From Candidatus Omnitrophota bacterium (GTDB taxonomy: Bacteria; Omnitrophota; Gorgyraeia; Zapsychrales; Fredricksoniimonadaceae), in NCBI GenBank assembly GCA_015232565.1, contig JADFZK010000031.1:1-37403 (forward strand): a stretch of 37,403 bases of DNA, in the 5' to 3' direction. The notes beneath the pieces were generated by a model. It had not been told where the DNA came from, made no database searches, and was given only the letters and a program-made list of their open reading frames with translations. Below, piece after piece: positions 1 to 8,757 of this stretch. The position numbers and the translations under genes were made by a program. Each line of letters starts with the position of its first letter. Position 1 is the stretch's first letter.

Positions 1-1
1 G

Positions 2-3000
2 AAAGCGACCCAGGTCTCCACCCCAACGCCAAACCACCCAATCGAAGCAATCGACCCAAACGAAATCACTCGCAACGTCCTGCGCGATATCGTGATCCCC
101 GTGCTTGAAAAAGAAGTGAACGAGGGGACGAATTTTGCGCCGCTCCGTCAGGTGTATCAATCGTTGATCCTGGCCGCGTGGTACAAGAAAAAGCTCAAAG
201 ACTCGATCCTTGCGCAGGTGTATGTGGACCGCAATAAGACCGACGGCGTGAACATTCAGGACCCTAAAGAATCCGAAAAGATCTGGGCGCAGTATGTGGA
301 GGCGTTCAAAAAGGGGGCGTATAATTTTATTAAGGAAGAGCTCGACTCCGTCTCGCAGGAAGCCATTCCGCGAAAATATTTCTCCGGCGGGCTGAAAATG
401 ATCGTTGATCTGGAGATGACCACCGACAATGCGGCCGTGCAGGGTTCCGGAAAGGGTAACGGGAAAGCTTTGGTAGAAGTCAACCTGCATCCGTTTGGTG
501 CCCAAAGATGGCAAACGGTGGGCGGAGTGACCGTGCCGATCAGAGCCGGATCAGCGCAGGCGACCAGAGAGGGGAATATTGTGCCGGCGGGGGAAGATGA
601 TATCAGGACATTGTTAGCGGCTGCTCCTGAGGAAATTCAACGTCGGTTGCAAGAACGCGCGCGAGCGGGACAAAAGCCCAATGGTCGTCCCGTGGCCCGG
701 GGAGTGGCCGCGCTTGATCTGGCAAATGGTCTTATGGGTACGCCGGGGTTTGGCCGCGGGTATGATCTTTTGGCTAAGGTGGTCCATAAAATCCAGGCTT
801 TACAGGTTAGAAGGGCAGAGATCGCGTTAGGAGAAAACCGGAAGGTTGAGGAGCTGGATATCCCTATCATTCGTACTTTGGCCATAGCCGAGGAATTGCT
901 GGAGATCGTAAGACGGGAAATGCCCCTGGAGATTGTTAATGGCGATGAACATAGTTTGCGGGAGATAGCCGATCTGATCAGCAGTCCTTTGTTGGGTGGT
1001 ATGCCGAGCGCAGAGTCCCGGCAGAAATGGTTAGAGGAAATATTAGCAATGCTTACCCGTAAGATGGTCGCAGAAGGCCAGGCTTTCAATTCAGGAGAAG
1101 GTGAGGGCTTGATCCTGGGAAATTTCCGGCTATCGGCTTTGAAACCGCAATTCTTTACTGCGTTGATCGAGGCGCTGGTTGCTTACGGTGTAGGGCGAGC
1201 CGCGGAAGCGGACCAGGAAAGGGTGGAAGGCGGGACAGACCTGGAGGTTGCGCGCGGGTTTACTGATAGGCAGTTGAACGTGCAGTTTGAGCGCAATGAG
1301 GGCGAAGATATATCGCGGGAAGCGATAGCGAATCTTGAGCGTATTATTGAGCGGTATCTGGTGTATATGCAGGAACAATATGCCAAGACCGGCAATGAAG
1401 TTATGAAGGCCCGGTTCAAGGACCTGAATATTCCTGACGCGGTTAAAGCATTGTCAATATTGGCAGACGCGCCGCCGGAGGTGGATTTTATTGGCCGGGT
1501 TTTTCCAACGGTGCTGGGGGTGTTGGAAGAATTTCTATTAACGCATTGGGGGGAAGGGGCGCGCGGGCAAGATTCTTTAGAGAACATGACGGATGACAAT
1601 CGTTTGATCCTGCTCGGGATGCTTTACCGGGGGTGTGTTATAGCGCATAACGCCGGATTCACGCAAGCCGAACCATCCCTGGCCCGGGCGGCCGGAACGC
1701 TTTTGGCTAAAGGTAATGCTACGGCGGGCCAGCGTGAACTATTATTGAATATTATTCAATTCGCGGGTTTAACCAATCTGCCGGGAGATATGCGTAATGT
1801 CGTGGTGCGGGATATTGCGCGCATGGGCGATGAGGGTTTGCCGGGCGCCCAGGCATTGCTTGCCCAGGATGAGGCAATAGCCAGCCCAGGCGAGAAGGAA
1901 CAGCGTGCGGCCAAAGCCGCCAGCTTGTTAGCGGAATTAAAGGATCTTAAAGGCCTGAGCCCCACAAGGTTTGCCCGGGTCAGGGAGGAAGTGCTGGCCC
2001 TGCCCTTGACGGAGAGCGGCCCCATCGCCGGGTATGACCCCGAAATGTATGGCCAGGGCTTTGAATTCGAGATGGCTGTTAATGGCGATTTATATAAGCC
2101 AATTGCCGACACTAATAAACGGATCGCTGGTCTGGTTAGGGCTGACTTGCTGAGTGAGGGTTGGAAAGCCAAGGAGGCTGGCCATTCGCAGATGGAGATA
2201 GTAACGCCGTTCTTCCCCAATACGGGAGAAGGCTGGCGGCTCTTTCAGGAAGGGCTGGCCAGGATATTTGACGGAAAAGATCCGAATATACGGGCTATTA
2301 CCTCAATGCATATTAATACCGGCGTTGCGCCTTTGGATCTGCCCTCTGCGGAAAGGGCTTTTGCGGCTGTTGCCAAGGCCTTGGAAGGCGTTCTTTATCG
2401 GTTGAGCCGTAACAAGATCGCGCTTGAGCAAAGCGACTTTAATTATGTGGGGATGCTCCCTGTGGACGCTGTGTTCGGGACTTCTTCTTTTGGTTGGAGG
2501 CGGCAGATGATAAATTTGCGTCCCAGCAGTTCCGAGGGTGTCAAGAAGATCGAGTCCCGGCATAATCTGGCGCCGGTCTTTAACAATGCCCGCCAGGTGA
2601 ATGTGCTTTTGTTGCGGCAGTATGTGCAAATGCAGTTTGCATTGACGCGTTATGCATTTTTGAATAGAAAGGATATCAATCCTTTGCATTTGCCGCTTCT
2701 GGTGGTGTTGGGAATGAAACCGGGCCCGGAATACGATGTTGGTTTATTGCGGTTTTTGGATAAGATCTTCGGTGATGATGTTTTGGGCAAGGCGATTTTT
2801 ATAAAACAATATTATCATCCGGTTTATGGCCAGTGGCGTAGTAAAGGGAGCGCGGATCCCTGGGCGCTGGAGTCCGGGGTGCGGTCGGAGTATGAAAAAC
2901 GTGGTTTATGGGCGGTGTATCAAATGCATAAAGCTTCCGGCGGATACGAGGCTGACCCGGTGGGGTATATTCAGGCCCGGGCCGAAGCGTTAACCGATGC

Positions 3001-3931
3001 CGGTCGACTTGACGGTCAGGTCGCGGCTTTGATCCGGATCGTTATGGAACAGGGGAGTGACCTGGAGAAGGAACGCCTTAGTGCATTTCTGGAGAAAAAA
3101 GGTTGGCAATGGATTTTTGCGGTTGAAAAATTGCGTAATACGGAAGATGTTTGGAGATGGTTGAAGGATTCGCCCAAAGGCCGGGCGATCCTGGGTAAAG
3201 ACTCTTTACCATTGGAGTCAGATAGCCGCGCTATTCTGGCGTTGGTTGCGCGTTCGCCGGAGCTTTGGAAATATTTGCCGTCTATCGATATGAGGGTTGA
3301 TTTTAGGATTCATCCGGAAGACCGGGATGAATTTGTGCGTGTATTCTTACAGCAAGAATTAACCGGGAAAGACATTGCGGATTTTTTACGAATATGGTTT
3401 TTTGCACATATCGAAGAAGTGGCCCGTGTTTTGGCAGACAGCCCGGACCCTAAAGTAATTACAGCCTTGTTCAGCGCATTTGCTTATATAGGTTCCTCCG
3501 AAATGAAGCTGTCGCTTTTGACCAGGATCAAGGCCCTGGGACTGGAGCATAAACTGTGGTTGCAAGATCAGGCGCCTCTTTTAAAAGGGCTAATGGTCGG
3601 TTCAGTGGAGGCGGTTGCCGTTCTGGCGATGGACATTTTGGCTGATATTCAGGAGCTCGATGAACAGGTGTGTGTGCGTTTGGCCAACCAGGTGGTGGGC
3701 GGAAACTTGCGGGATCGGGCGATTGAGATACTGATGAAAAGCCGGGATCGCGAGTTGCGTCGGCAGGGTTTGCTTTTGGCGGTCACCAAACATCCGAGCC
3801 TGTCGGTACGGCTGGAGGCGATAGACGCATATATTGAAGGCCAATTTGATCAAAACGAATTGGAAAGTGCAGTCAGGCCGGGGATACAGGGCGTATGGGC
3901 AACCCTTTTACCGGGTGGGCGGTTGCCCTAG
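2..3931 (+). CDS. giant modular exported-family protein, N-terminal part (5' partial), ends at in-frame TAG
   Basis: The frame is open from base 2, so the gene begins outside the window; the GTG at 92 is internal, since homologous text (NVLREIVIPILEKEV) is internal in the two paralogues at 23886 and 27371. Visible order: linker (KATQVSTPTP), conserved N-terminal subdomain B to PRKYFSGG (about residues 25-130), a long helical region, an amidoligase-like block (about 675-895, with GFEFEM, HSQMEIVTPFF and SMHINTG spaced as in Amidoligase_2/GCS-like enzymes, then an ESRHNLAP motif), and a C-terminal HEAT-like helical region (about 1100-1285). It lacks the GGID...FDPA tail that ends every other family member. 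That tail is on the next gene, which is in the same frame after only six sense codons. The amidoligase reading is inference from motif spacing. Export is inferred from paralogues with signal peptides. Confidence 0.85.
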   Translation, partial: KATQVSTPTPNHPIEAIDPNEITRNVLRDIVIPVLEKEVNEGTNFAPLRQVYQSLILAAWYKKKLKDSILAQVYVDRNKTDGVNIQDPKESEKIWAQYVEAFKKGAYNFIKEELDSVSQEAIPRKYFSGGLKMIVDLEMTTDNAAVQGSGKGNGKALVEVNLHPFGAQRWQTVGGVTVPIRAGSAQATREGNIVPAGEDDIRTLLAAAPEEIQRRLQERARAGQKPNGRPVARGVAALDLANGLMGTPGFGRGYDLLAKVVHKIQALQVRRAEIALGENRKVEELDIPIIRTLAIAEELLEIVRREMPLEIVNGDEHSLREIADLISSPLLGGMPSAESRQKWLEEILAMLTRKMVAEGQAFNSGEGEGLILGNFRLSALKPQFFTALIEALVAYGVGRAAEADQERVEGGTDLEVARGFTDRQLNVQFERNEGEDISREAIANLERIIERYLVYMQEQYAKTGNEVMKARFKDLNIPDAVKALSILADAPPEVDFIGRVFPTVLGVLEEFLLTHWGEGARGQDSLENMTDDNRLILLGMLYRGCVIAHNAGFTQAEPSLARAAGTLLAKGNATAGQRELLLNIIQFAGLTNLPGDMRNVVVRDIARMGDEGLPGAQALLAQDEAIASPGEKEQRAAKAASLLAELKDLKGLSPTRFARVREEVLALPLTESGPIAGYDPEMYGQGFEFEMAVNGDLYKPIADTNKRIAGLVRADLLSEGWKAKEAGHSQMEIVTPFFPNTGEGWRLFQEGLARIFDGKDPNIRAITSMHINTGVAPLDLPSAERAFAAVAKALEGVLYRLSRNKIALEQSDFNYVGMLPVDAVFGTSSFGWRRQMINLRPSSSEGVKKIESRHNLAPVFNNARQVNVLLLRQYVQMQFALTRYAFLNRKDINPLHLPLLVVLGMKPGPEYDVGLLRFLDKIFGDDVLGKAIFIKQYYHPVYGQWRSKGSADPWALESGVRSEYEKRGLWAVYQMHKASGGYEADPVGYIQARAEALTDAGRLDGQVAALIRIVMEQGSDLEKERLSAFLEKKGWQWIFAVEKLRNTEDVWRWLKDSPKGRAILGKDSLPLESDSRAILALVARSPELWKYLPSIDMRVDFRIHPEDRDEFVRVFLQQELTGKDIADFLRIWFFAHIEEVARVLADSPDPKVITALFSAFAYIGSSEMKLSLLTRIKALGLEHKLWLQDQAPLLKGLMVGSVEAVAVLAMDILADIQELDEQVCVRLANQVVGGNLRDRAIEILMKSRDRELRRQGLLLAVTKHPSLSVRLEAIDAYIEGQFDQNELESAVRPGIQGVWATLLPGGRLP

Positions 3932-3949
3932 TGGATAACGTGTGCTGTT

Positions 3950-6232
3950 ATGGCCCGGTCCAGGCGTAGTTTACCGGCGGCTTTGGGTAAAGAGGTTTTG
4001 GATATAGTGGTTAATGATCGGGGTACTTTAGAACAGATCATTCGCATGCGTAAAAGGGCCGGGTTGAGCGATTGGGATGCTTACTTGGGGGAGATTTCCG
4101 GGAGGTTTCCTGATACGCAGAGCCTGCGGGACATTATTGCAGTTCCGGCTGAAGAGGAAGTGGAAGTGGATCTGGTGCAGTGGCCAAAGGGGATCACGCC
4201 GGCTTTTGCCGGGTTTATTATCAGTGACGATCAAGGGTTTCGGGTGCTGGACAAAGATCTGCGGCCGGTGGGGGAGAGCAATGCCGGGATTGGGCGAAAA
4301 GTCGAAGTGCATGTTCTTGAAGAAAAACAAGGGGTTGTTTTGGTGGGGGATAAAGGGATACAGGTGCTGGATGCTGATCTAAAGCCGAACGGAGCGCCTG
4401 TCTTGTATGTTCAAGATACCTTACGTTATGAACAGGTTGCTCGTAGTTTCTTTGAGTTGCCTAAAGGAGTGGTTGTGATTGGGGGGAAACAACTGTATCT
4501 TTTTGATAATAAACTTAAACCGGTGATTCTGAAGGAGGATCAGCATTTTTCCATCGCAAATGTTAATGAGATAAGGCACAAAGGTAAATTGAAAGGATTG
4601 GTTTTCAGAGATGATCCAAATATTTTGCATATCATTGATGTGAATTTGAAGATACATTTTGTTCATTCTATTCGGGAGGCTATTGAAGTATTGAGTTATG
4701 ATGACGGGATAGTTCTGGTTGGAGAATATACAAAAATCTTTTTAGGCTCGGATCTGGTTCCGTTAGGGAGGCAGATAATAAGTCGTTTTGCTGGCCGGCC
4801 GGTAATTACGCCGTGGGGAGTCGTTATTCCTACCGAGCGTGGATTTAGCTGTTATGACCGGCAGTTAAATCCGATTGGAGCGGACATAACTACTGTTGGA
4901 AAAGCGGCTCAAGTTGTAATTACTTCGCAAGGTGTGGTAGTTTACGGGAGCAACGGCGCTGTTGTGCTGGGCTCTGATCTTCGGCCGTGGCAGTCCAGCC
5001 ATTTGGATCCAATATTACGGGGTGCTGGCATTCAAGTATTTAAAAGAAGCATTGCGGTGCGAGATCGCATTAATGGAACGGTGACTTTCTTCACGCCGGA
5101 TCTGGAAAAGCAATTGTTTTCTTATTCTGGTTTGCGGGGAGAGGTCAGCATATATGAGGCCGATTTCGGGGTCTTGATCCATAGTGAGAACGGGTTGGTG
5201 ATCGCTGATAAAGAATGGAAGACAGTAAGAGAAGAGAATGCCGGGGATCTGAAGCGGCAAGGGGATGGCTTAATTTGGTTTGAAGCTGGCGTTACCGGTA
5301 ATGCGGTGGCGCCGGACGAAGATTTGCCCTTCTGGCAACCGGTTCCGGGTAAGGGCGAAAGAAGAGGTTATCAGGAGACGGATGGAATTGTGTTTGGCGA
5401 TAGGCTCGAGTTATTAATGCCGGAGAGCGGCCGCTCGTCTTTGAGTGTGATGACCGCTAACAGAGTTAAGGGTATTCATCCGACGCCGCACGGAATAGTG
5501 CTTTTGGAAGAGCGTGGTGTTGGATTTATAAAGCCGGATGGAACGTATAGGCATTTAGGTGTGTCTACCGCCGAGTTCAATCGTATTACCAGCCTATATG
5601 GAGAATCTGGGTTGGGGCAGAGTGTTCAATCCAGTGAGGAGGGTTTGATACTTTTTAAACCAGGATATCCTGAGGTTCCTTTGATCGTGTTTGACGCACT
5701 GGCGGATGAGTGGCGCAAGTTTAATATTGGCAAGGTGCTTTCGGTAAAGAGGGAGGCCTGGGGTGCGGTGGTGGAGACGGATAACCGGGTTTATCTTTAC
5801 GACCGGCAGTGGCAGGAGATACGTCGTATTGAAAGGCTTATACCTAATGACGGATTGGCTTTTGTGGCGCGCTATAAAGGTGTCAGGATCCTGGTTGAGC
5901 CGAAGGTGGATATAATTGAGCATTATTCTGGCCGATCTTCAAGAGTCGATTACAGCGCTCTGGCCGATGGCGTTATGAATCAGGATAACAGCGGGTTTGT
6001 GGCGGAAGAGCGCGCGCCGGATGGGCTCGCTAATGGCGGTATAGACCTTACCACCAGCTCGGCCGAAGTCCTGGCTGCAGGCGGGGCTGGAGCGGCTTTT
6101 ACCTTTGATCCGGCCATGTTGCGCGAATTGCAAGACGCCTCCGGCCTGGTGCCCGCAATTATAAACATCCGCTCGCTGGACAACGTCCCCGCCTTCCTCA
6201 ACGCCGCCGCGCCCGGCGCTTCTGGCGCGTAA
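3950..6232 (+). CDS. beta-propeller-like repeat protein with family C-terminal GGID module; probable second half of the preceding gene
   Basis: The 760 residues begin at the first ATG after the TAG of the preceding gene, in the same frame, with no ribosome-binding site and no signal peptide. Most of the protein is built of about ten degenerate repeats of 40-50 residues with a pattern like hydrophobic-D-x-x-L-x-P-h-G (GFRVLDKDLRPVG, GIQVLDADLKPNG, QLYLFDNKLKPVI, GFSCYDRQLNPIG, GAVVLGSDLRPWQ). This suggests a beta-propeller of WD40/PQQ-like type, probably a binding surface. The last 60 residues (GGIDL...FTFDPAML...GLVPAIINI) match the C-terminal module of the large proteins at 20130, 23886 and 27371. 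With no own start signals and a family tail lacking a family head, it looks like the C-terminal half of one ancestral protein. Whether it is made by read-through, by re-initiation or not at all cannot be seen. Confidence 0.75.
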   Translation: MARSRRSLPAALGKEVLDIVVNDRGTLEQIIRMRKRAGLSDWDAYLGEISGRFPDTQSLRDIIAVPAEEEVEVDLVQWPKGITPAFAGFIISDDQGFRVLDKDLRPVGESNAGIGRKVEVHVLEEKQGVVLVGDKGIQVLDADLKPNGAPVLYVQDTLRYEQVARSFFELPKGVVVIGGKQLYLFDNKLKPVILKEDQHFSIANVNEIRHKGKLKGLVFRDDPNILHIIDVNLKIHFVHSIREAIEVLSYDDGIVLVGEYTKIFLGSDLVPLGRQIISRFAGRPVITPWGVVIPTERGFSCYDRQLNPIGADITTVGKAAQVVITSQGVVVYGSNGAVVLGSDLRPWQSSHLDPILRGAGIQVFKRSIAVRDRINGTVTFFTPDLEKQLFSYSGLRGEVSIYEADFGVLIHSENGLVIADKEWKTVREENAGDLKRQGDGLIWFEAGVTGNAVAPDEDLPFWQPVPGKGERRGYQETDGIVFGDRLELLMPESGRSSLSVMTANRVKGIHPTPHGIVLLEERGVGFIKPDGTYRHLGVSTAEFNRITSLYGESGLGQSVQSSEEGLILFKPGYPEVPLIVFDALADEWRKFNIGKVLSVKREAWGAVVETDNRVYLYDRQWQEIRRIERLIPNDGLAFVARYKGVRILVEPKVDIIEHYSGRSSRVDYSALADGVMNQDNSGFVAEERAPDGLANGGIDLTTSSAEVLAAGGAGAAFTFDPAMLRELQDASGLVPAIINIRSLDNVPAFLNAAAPGASGA

Positions 6233-6237
6233 TTTTT
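6208..6237 (+). terminator. possible Rho-independent terminator overlapping a stop codon
   Basis: CGCGCC (6208-6213) pairs with GGCGCG (6224-6229) across a 10-base loop, followed by TAATTTTT. The stem is all G-C but only 6 bp and lies inside the last codons of the propeller gene, so this is moderate evidence. Confidence 0.4.
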
Positions 6238-6259
6238 AACGTCATCACGACACATATAC

Positions 6260-6288
6260 TTGCACTTATAAGTGTAATGTGTTAATAT
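6260..6288 (+). promoter_or_regulatory. sigma70-type promoter of vapBC
   Basis: TTGCAC (6260-6265), 17 bases, TAATAT (6283-6288). Each hexamer matches consensus at 4 of 6 positions. The start codon lies 21 bases after the -10 hexamer and a strong ribosome-binding site (AGGAGGT) intervenes. The 12 bases CATATACTTGCA covering the -35 recur exactly at 23777-23788, before a giant exported-protein gene. Confidence 0.55.
6263..6274. promoter_or_regulatory. perfect 12-bp palindrome, likely VapB operator
   Basis: CACTTATAAGTG is a perfect palindrome that overlaps the -35 hexamer and sits between the promoter elements of the toxin-antitoxin pair. Ribbon-helix-helix antitoxins commonly bind such palindromes to repress their own operon; the assignment here is by position only. 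Confidence 0.55.
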
Positions 6289-6308
6289 TTCTCAGGAGGT
6301 ATTTTGCT

Positions 6309-6539
6309 ATGGCCCAGTTAACTATTTATCTTGATGATGAAACTTTAAAACGTATAGAGAAGTCTGCCCGGCAGGAGAAGGGGTCGGTGTCTGCCTGGGT
6401 TAAGCGCCGCTTGACGGTGTCCCTGGAAGAAGGCTGGCCGGCGGGATATTTTGACTTGTTCGGTTCTTTAAAAGAAGCCGATCTGAAGCGGCCCGCCCAG
6501 TTGCCGTCGAGCGCGGACCGGAGAAGGGCGGAATTGTGA
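6309..6539 (+). CDS. vapB: ribbon-helix-helix antitoxin (VapB-like)
   Basis: A 76-residue protein beginning MAQLTIYLDDETLKRIEKSA, a typical ribbon-helix-helix (CopG/Arc-type) DNA-binding N-terminus: one beta strand, then two helices with SVSAWVKRRL. The C-terminal half, rich in charged residues and proline, is the expected toxin-neutralising arm. The ATG at 6309 is chosen because AGGAGGT sits 8 bases ahead; a GTG 30 bases upstream has no such site. The stop overlaps the start of the PIN toxin by 4 bases (GTGA), so the two are co-translated. A palindromic operator lies in the promoter. Symbol given by family and partner; the exact subfamily is not certain. Confidence 0.85.
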   Translation: MAQLTIYLDDETLKRIEKSARQEKGSVSAWVKRRLTVSLEEGWPAGYFDLFGSLKEADLKRPAQLPSSADRRRAEL

Positions 6540-6937
6540 TATTTTTTCTGGACACTGATATTTGTATCTTTGCTTTGCGCGGGGCGTATCCGGCCTTAAA
6601 TCGGGCTTTTCGCGAGTGCAATCCTGCGCGGATAAAGGTTTCAGCGGTAGTGCTGGCCGAGTTGTTGCTGGGGGTACAGCGTTCGCGCCATGAATTGACT
6701 GCGCGTAAGGCAGTGACGGCCTTCCTGGAGCCATTTGAGGTGGTGCCTTTTGACCGTGCCGCGGCGGAAGCTTATGCGCATATTCGGGAGGATCTTGAGA
6801 GTAAAGGCCAGGTCATTGGCCCTAATGACCTGATGATTGCGGCCATTTGTGTGGCCCGGCGCGCCACTCTGGTAACGCATAATACAGGAGAGTTCGGACG
6901 TGTCCCCGGGCTTAAGTTACAGGACTGGACAGCCTGA
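6536..6937 (+). CDS. vapC: PIN-domain ribonuclease toxin (VapC-like)
   Basis: A 133-residue single PIN domain. The acidic residues expected to bind Mg2+/Mn2+ are visible: D in FFLDTDICIF near the N-terminus, E in VVLAELLLG, D in GPNDLMIAAIC, and the THNTGEF segment near the end. Members cleave RNA, often initiator tRNA or rRNA, when their antitoxin is lost; the target here is unknown. The GTG start is set by the 4-base overlap with vapB and by the conserved FFLDTD strand directly after it. All catalytic acids appear intact, so the toxin is probably active. Confidence 0.88.
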   Translation: MIFFLDTDICIFALRGAYPALNRAFRECNPARIKVSAVVLAELLLGVQRSRHELTARKAVTAFLEPFEVVPFDRAAAEAYAHIREDLESKGQVIGPNDLMIAAICVARRATLVTHNTGEFGRVPGLKLQDWTA

Positions 6938-6960
6938 TGCCCCGTTGTAATAATCTTTCG

Positions 6961-6988
6961 TTGACAGCAGTCCGGGGGGCGTTACAAT
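6961..6988 (+). promoter_or_regulatory. sigma70-type promoter before the SPOR-miaA-hflX operon
   Basis: TTGACA (6961-6966), 16 bases, TACAAT (6983-6988): a consensus -35 and a 5-of-6 -10. It lies just after vapC and about 84 bases before the start codon at 7072. Confidence 0.7.
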
Positions 6989-7071
6989 TTAGTCCGTCAG
7001 CCGGCGGGTGTTTTTGAGGCTGGCGCTGTTGATGATAACGGGTGGAATTCATTCCTGGGGATAGAGGGCTT

Positions 7072-7830
7072 ATGCGTTTTCTTCTGATAGTGGGTTTAAT
7101 GTTCTTTTGTGCCGCGCCGCTTTACGCCGCGCCGGATCCTTTGGCCGACCTGCAGGCCGCGATCATTCAGGAAGATTTTAAGGAAGCTAATTCCCTGGCC
7201 AAGAGCCTTGTGAAAGCGCGTTTGACCCGGGCGCAGTCTGCCCAGGCGGAATATTATCTGGGCTTAAGTTACCTGCGCCTGGCCGAGTATCAACTGGCTT
7301 ACGAAACTTTCAAGAAACTTTTGTCCGAGCGTCCTTCAGTTGAGTTGTACGATAAAGCCGAGGTGGGGATAATCGACGCGTTTTATATGCAGGGCCAGTA
7401 CGAGAGCGCTTTAAGGGAGGCCGTGGCTTTAATGAACAAGCGCCGCGATTCCGAGCAAATGAGTGTGATATGTTTGAAGGCCGCCCGTGCGAACCTCAAG
7501 CTGGCACGTTGGAACCGGGCGCGTGAACTGCTGAAGAAGATCCTTAACGATTACCCCGAAAGTTTTGAGGCCGAAGTGGCCCGGGGGCTGATGGAGGAAA
7601 AGCAGTATTTCGCCGTGCAGGTGGGGTCTTTTAACGACAAGGTGCGGGCCGAGAAGTTGATGAAAGAATTGCTGGACCGCAAGGAATATGCCTATATTGT
7701 CGAGACCCGCTCGCCGGAAGGGCGGTTGTATTACCGGGTGCGCGCCGGCCAGCTTACCGCTCTTAAAGATGCCCAGGAACTGGAACAGAAGCTTTCCGGT
7801 TTTGGTTATCCAACCTTGATCTATCCATAA
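7072..7830 (+). CDS. exported TPR-SPOR envelope protein
   Basis: 252 residues. The N-terminus MRFLLIVGLMFFCAAPLYAA is a signal peptide with a likely cleavage after YAA. Residues about 30-170 are helical TPR-like repeats (AEYYLGLSYLRLAEYQLAYETF, then KAEVGIIDAFYMQGQYESAL). From about residue 179 to the end is a SPOR domain (YFAVQVGSFNDKVRAEKLM...YYRVRAGQL), which binds denuded peptidoglycan glycan strands, usually at the division site. A periplasmic role in envelope or septum organisation is inferred. The ATG at 7072 is preferred over a GTG 30 bases earlier because it places the signal peptide at the N-terminus and has GAGG 5-8 bases ahead. The stop overlaps the miaA start by one base. Confidence 0.85.
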   Translation: MRFLLIVGLMFFCAAPLYAAPDPLADLQAAIIQEDFKEANSLAKSLVKARLTRAQSAQAEYYLGLSYLRLAEYQLAYETFKKLLSERPSVELYDKAEVGIIDAFYMQGQYESALREAVALMNKRRDSEQMSVICLKAARANLKLARWNRARELLKKILNDYPESFEAEVARGLMEEKQYFAVQVGSFNDKVRAEKLMKELLDRKEYAYIVETRSPEGRLYYRVRAGQLTALKDAQELEQKLSGFGYPTLIYP

Positions 7831-8738
7831 TGAATGCCATTCTTGCCGCCCTTGCGCAAAAAGCTTTAATTGATAACGACATATTGTTTTTGGCCGGGCC
7901 TTCCGCGGTGGGTAAATCAGCGGCGGCCCTGGAAGCCGCGCGGCGTTTTAACTGCGAAATAGTGTCTTGTGATGCCATGCAGGTTTATCGTGAGGTGAAT
8001 ATAGCCAGCGATAAACCAGCGGCCGAAATGATCGCCGCAGTCAAGCATCATTTGCTGGATGTGGTGTCGGTGGAGGAAGATTTTAATGCGGCCCGTTACC
8101 GCACGCTGGCCCTTTTGGCTATAGAAGATATCCGGCGGCGCGGGCGCAAGGTGATCGTTTGCGGCGGCAGCGGCATGTATATGGCGGCTTTGCTGGACGG
8201 GATCTTTGCGGCGGTGCCTATCCCTGAGGGTTTGCGGGAGTCTTTGCTGGCGCGGGCCAGGAGCTCGGGCCTTGATGCCATGCACCGGTGGTTGACCGAG
8301 ATCGACCCCCAGGCGGCGGCGCGGATCAACCCTCACGACCAGGTAAGGATCATCCGGGCGCTGGAGGTTTTTGAGGCTACCGGTATGCCGATATCCCGCC
8401 TGCAAAAAACCCGGGACGGTTTGTGGGGTAAACAGCCGGTGGCTGTTGTGGGCCTGGAGCGGCCGCGTGCGGAGATGTACGCCCGGGCGGAGGCGCGGAT
8501 CGAGGCCATGTTCAAGGCCGGCCTGGAGGATGAAGTGCGCGGGTTATTGGCCAGGAAGCTGGCCCCGGCGGCGGCGCGGCTGATCGGTATCCCGGAAGTT
8601 AAAGGTTATATTGATGGTGAATACGGGCTGGACCGGGCAAAATATTTAATGAAGCTTAATACCCGTCATTATATCAAGCGCCAGATGACCTGGTTTCGCA
8701 AGGATCAGCGTATTGAGTGGGTAATGAATACGGGTTAA
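7830..8738 (+). CDS. miaA: tRNA dimethylallyltransferase MiaA
   Basis: 302 residues, the usual family length. It transfers a dimethylallyl group to N6 of A37 in tRNAs reading UNN codons. Visible motifs: P-loop GPSAVGKS (residues 23-30), the substrate region SCDAMQVYRE, the GGSGMYMAALLDGI helix, and a C-terminal RHYIKRQMTWFRKD segment that contacts the tRNA. The start overlaps the previous stop (TAATG), giving translational coupling. hflX follows after 19 bases; a miaA-hflX neighbourhood is familiar from many bacteria (with hfq between them in enterobacteria), which supports both calls. Confidence 0.97.
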   Translation: MNAILAALAQKALIDNDILFLAGPSAVGKSAAALEAARRFNCEIVSCDAMQVYREVNIASDKPAAEMIAAVKHHLLDVVSVEEDFNAARYRTLALLAIEDIRRRGRKVIVCGGSGMYMAALLDGIFAAVPIPEGLRESLLARARSSGLDAMHRWLTEIDPQAAARINPHDQVRIIRALEVFEATGMPISRLQKTRDGLWGKQPVAVVGLERPRAEMYARAEARIEAMFKAGLEDEVRGLLARKLAPAAARLIGIPEVKGYIDGEYGLDRAKYLMKLNTRHYIKRQMTWFRKDQRIEWVMNTG

Positions 8739-8757
8739 GTTTGGCAGATGGAGGAGT

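Noticed and set aside
92..94. GTG as the start of the first giant gene
   Set aside because: The frame is open to base 2 and the text before it (KATQVSTPTP, then NVLRDIV) aligns to internal regions of the paralogues, so the gene is truncated by the window edge.
3929..3931. Genome-wide TAG recoding (for example pyrrolysine)
   Set aside because: TAG ends other genes here normally (27338, 31303, 36253), and no recoding machinery is in the window. Local read-through remains open.
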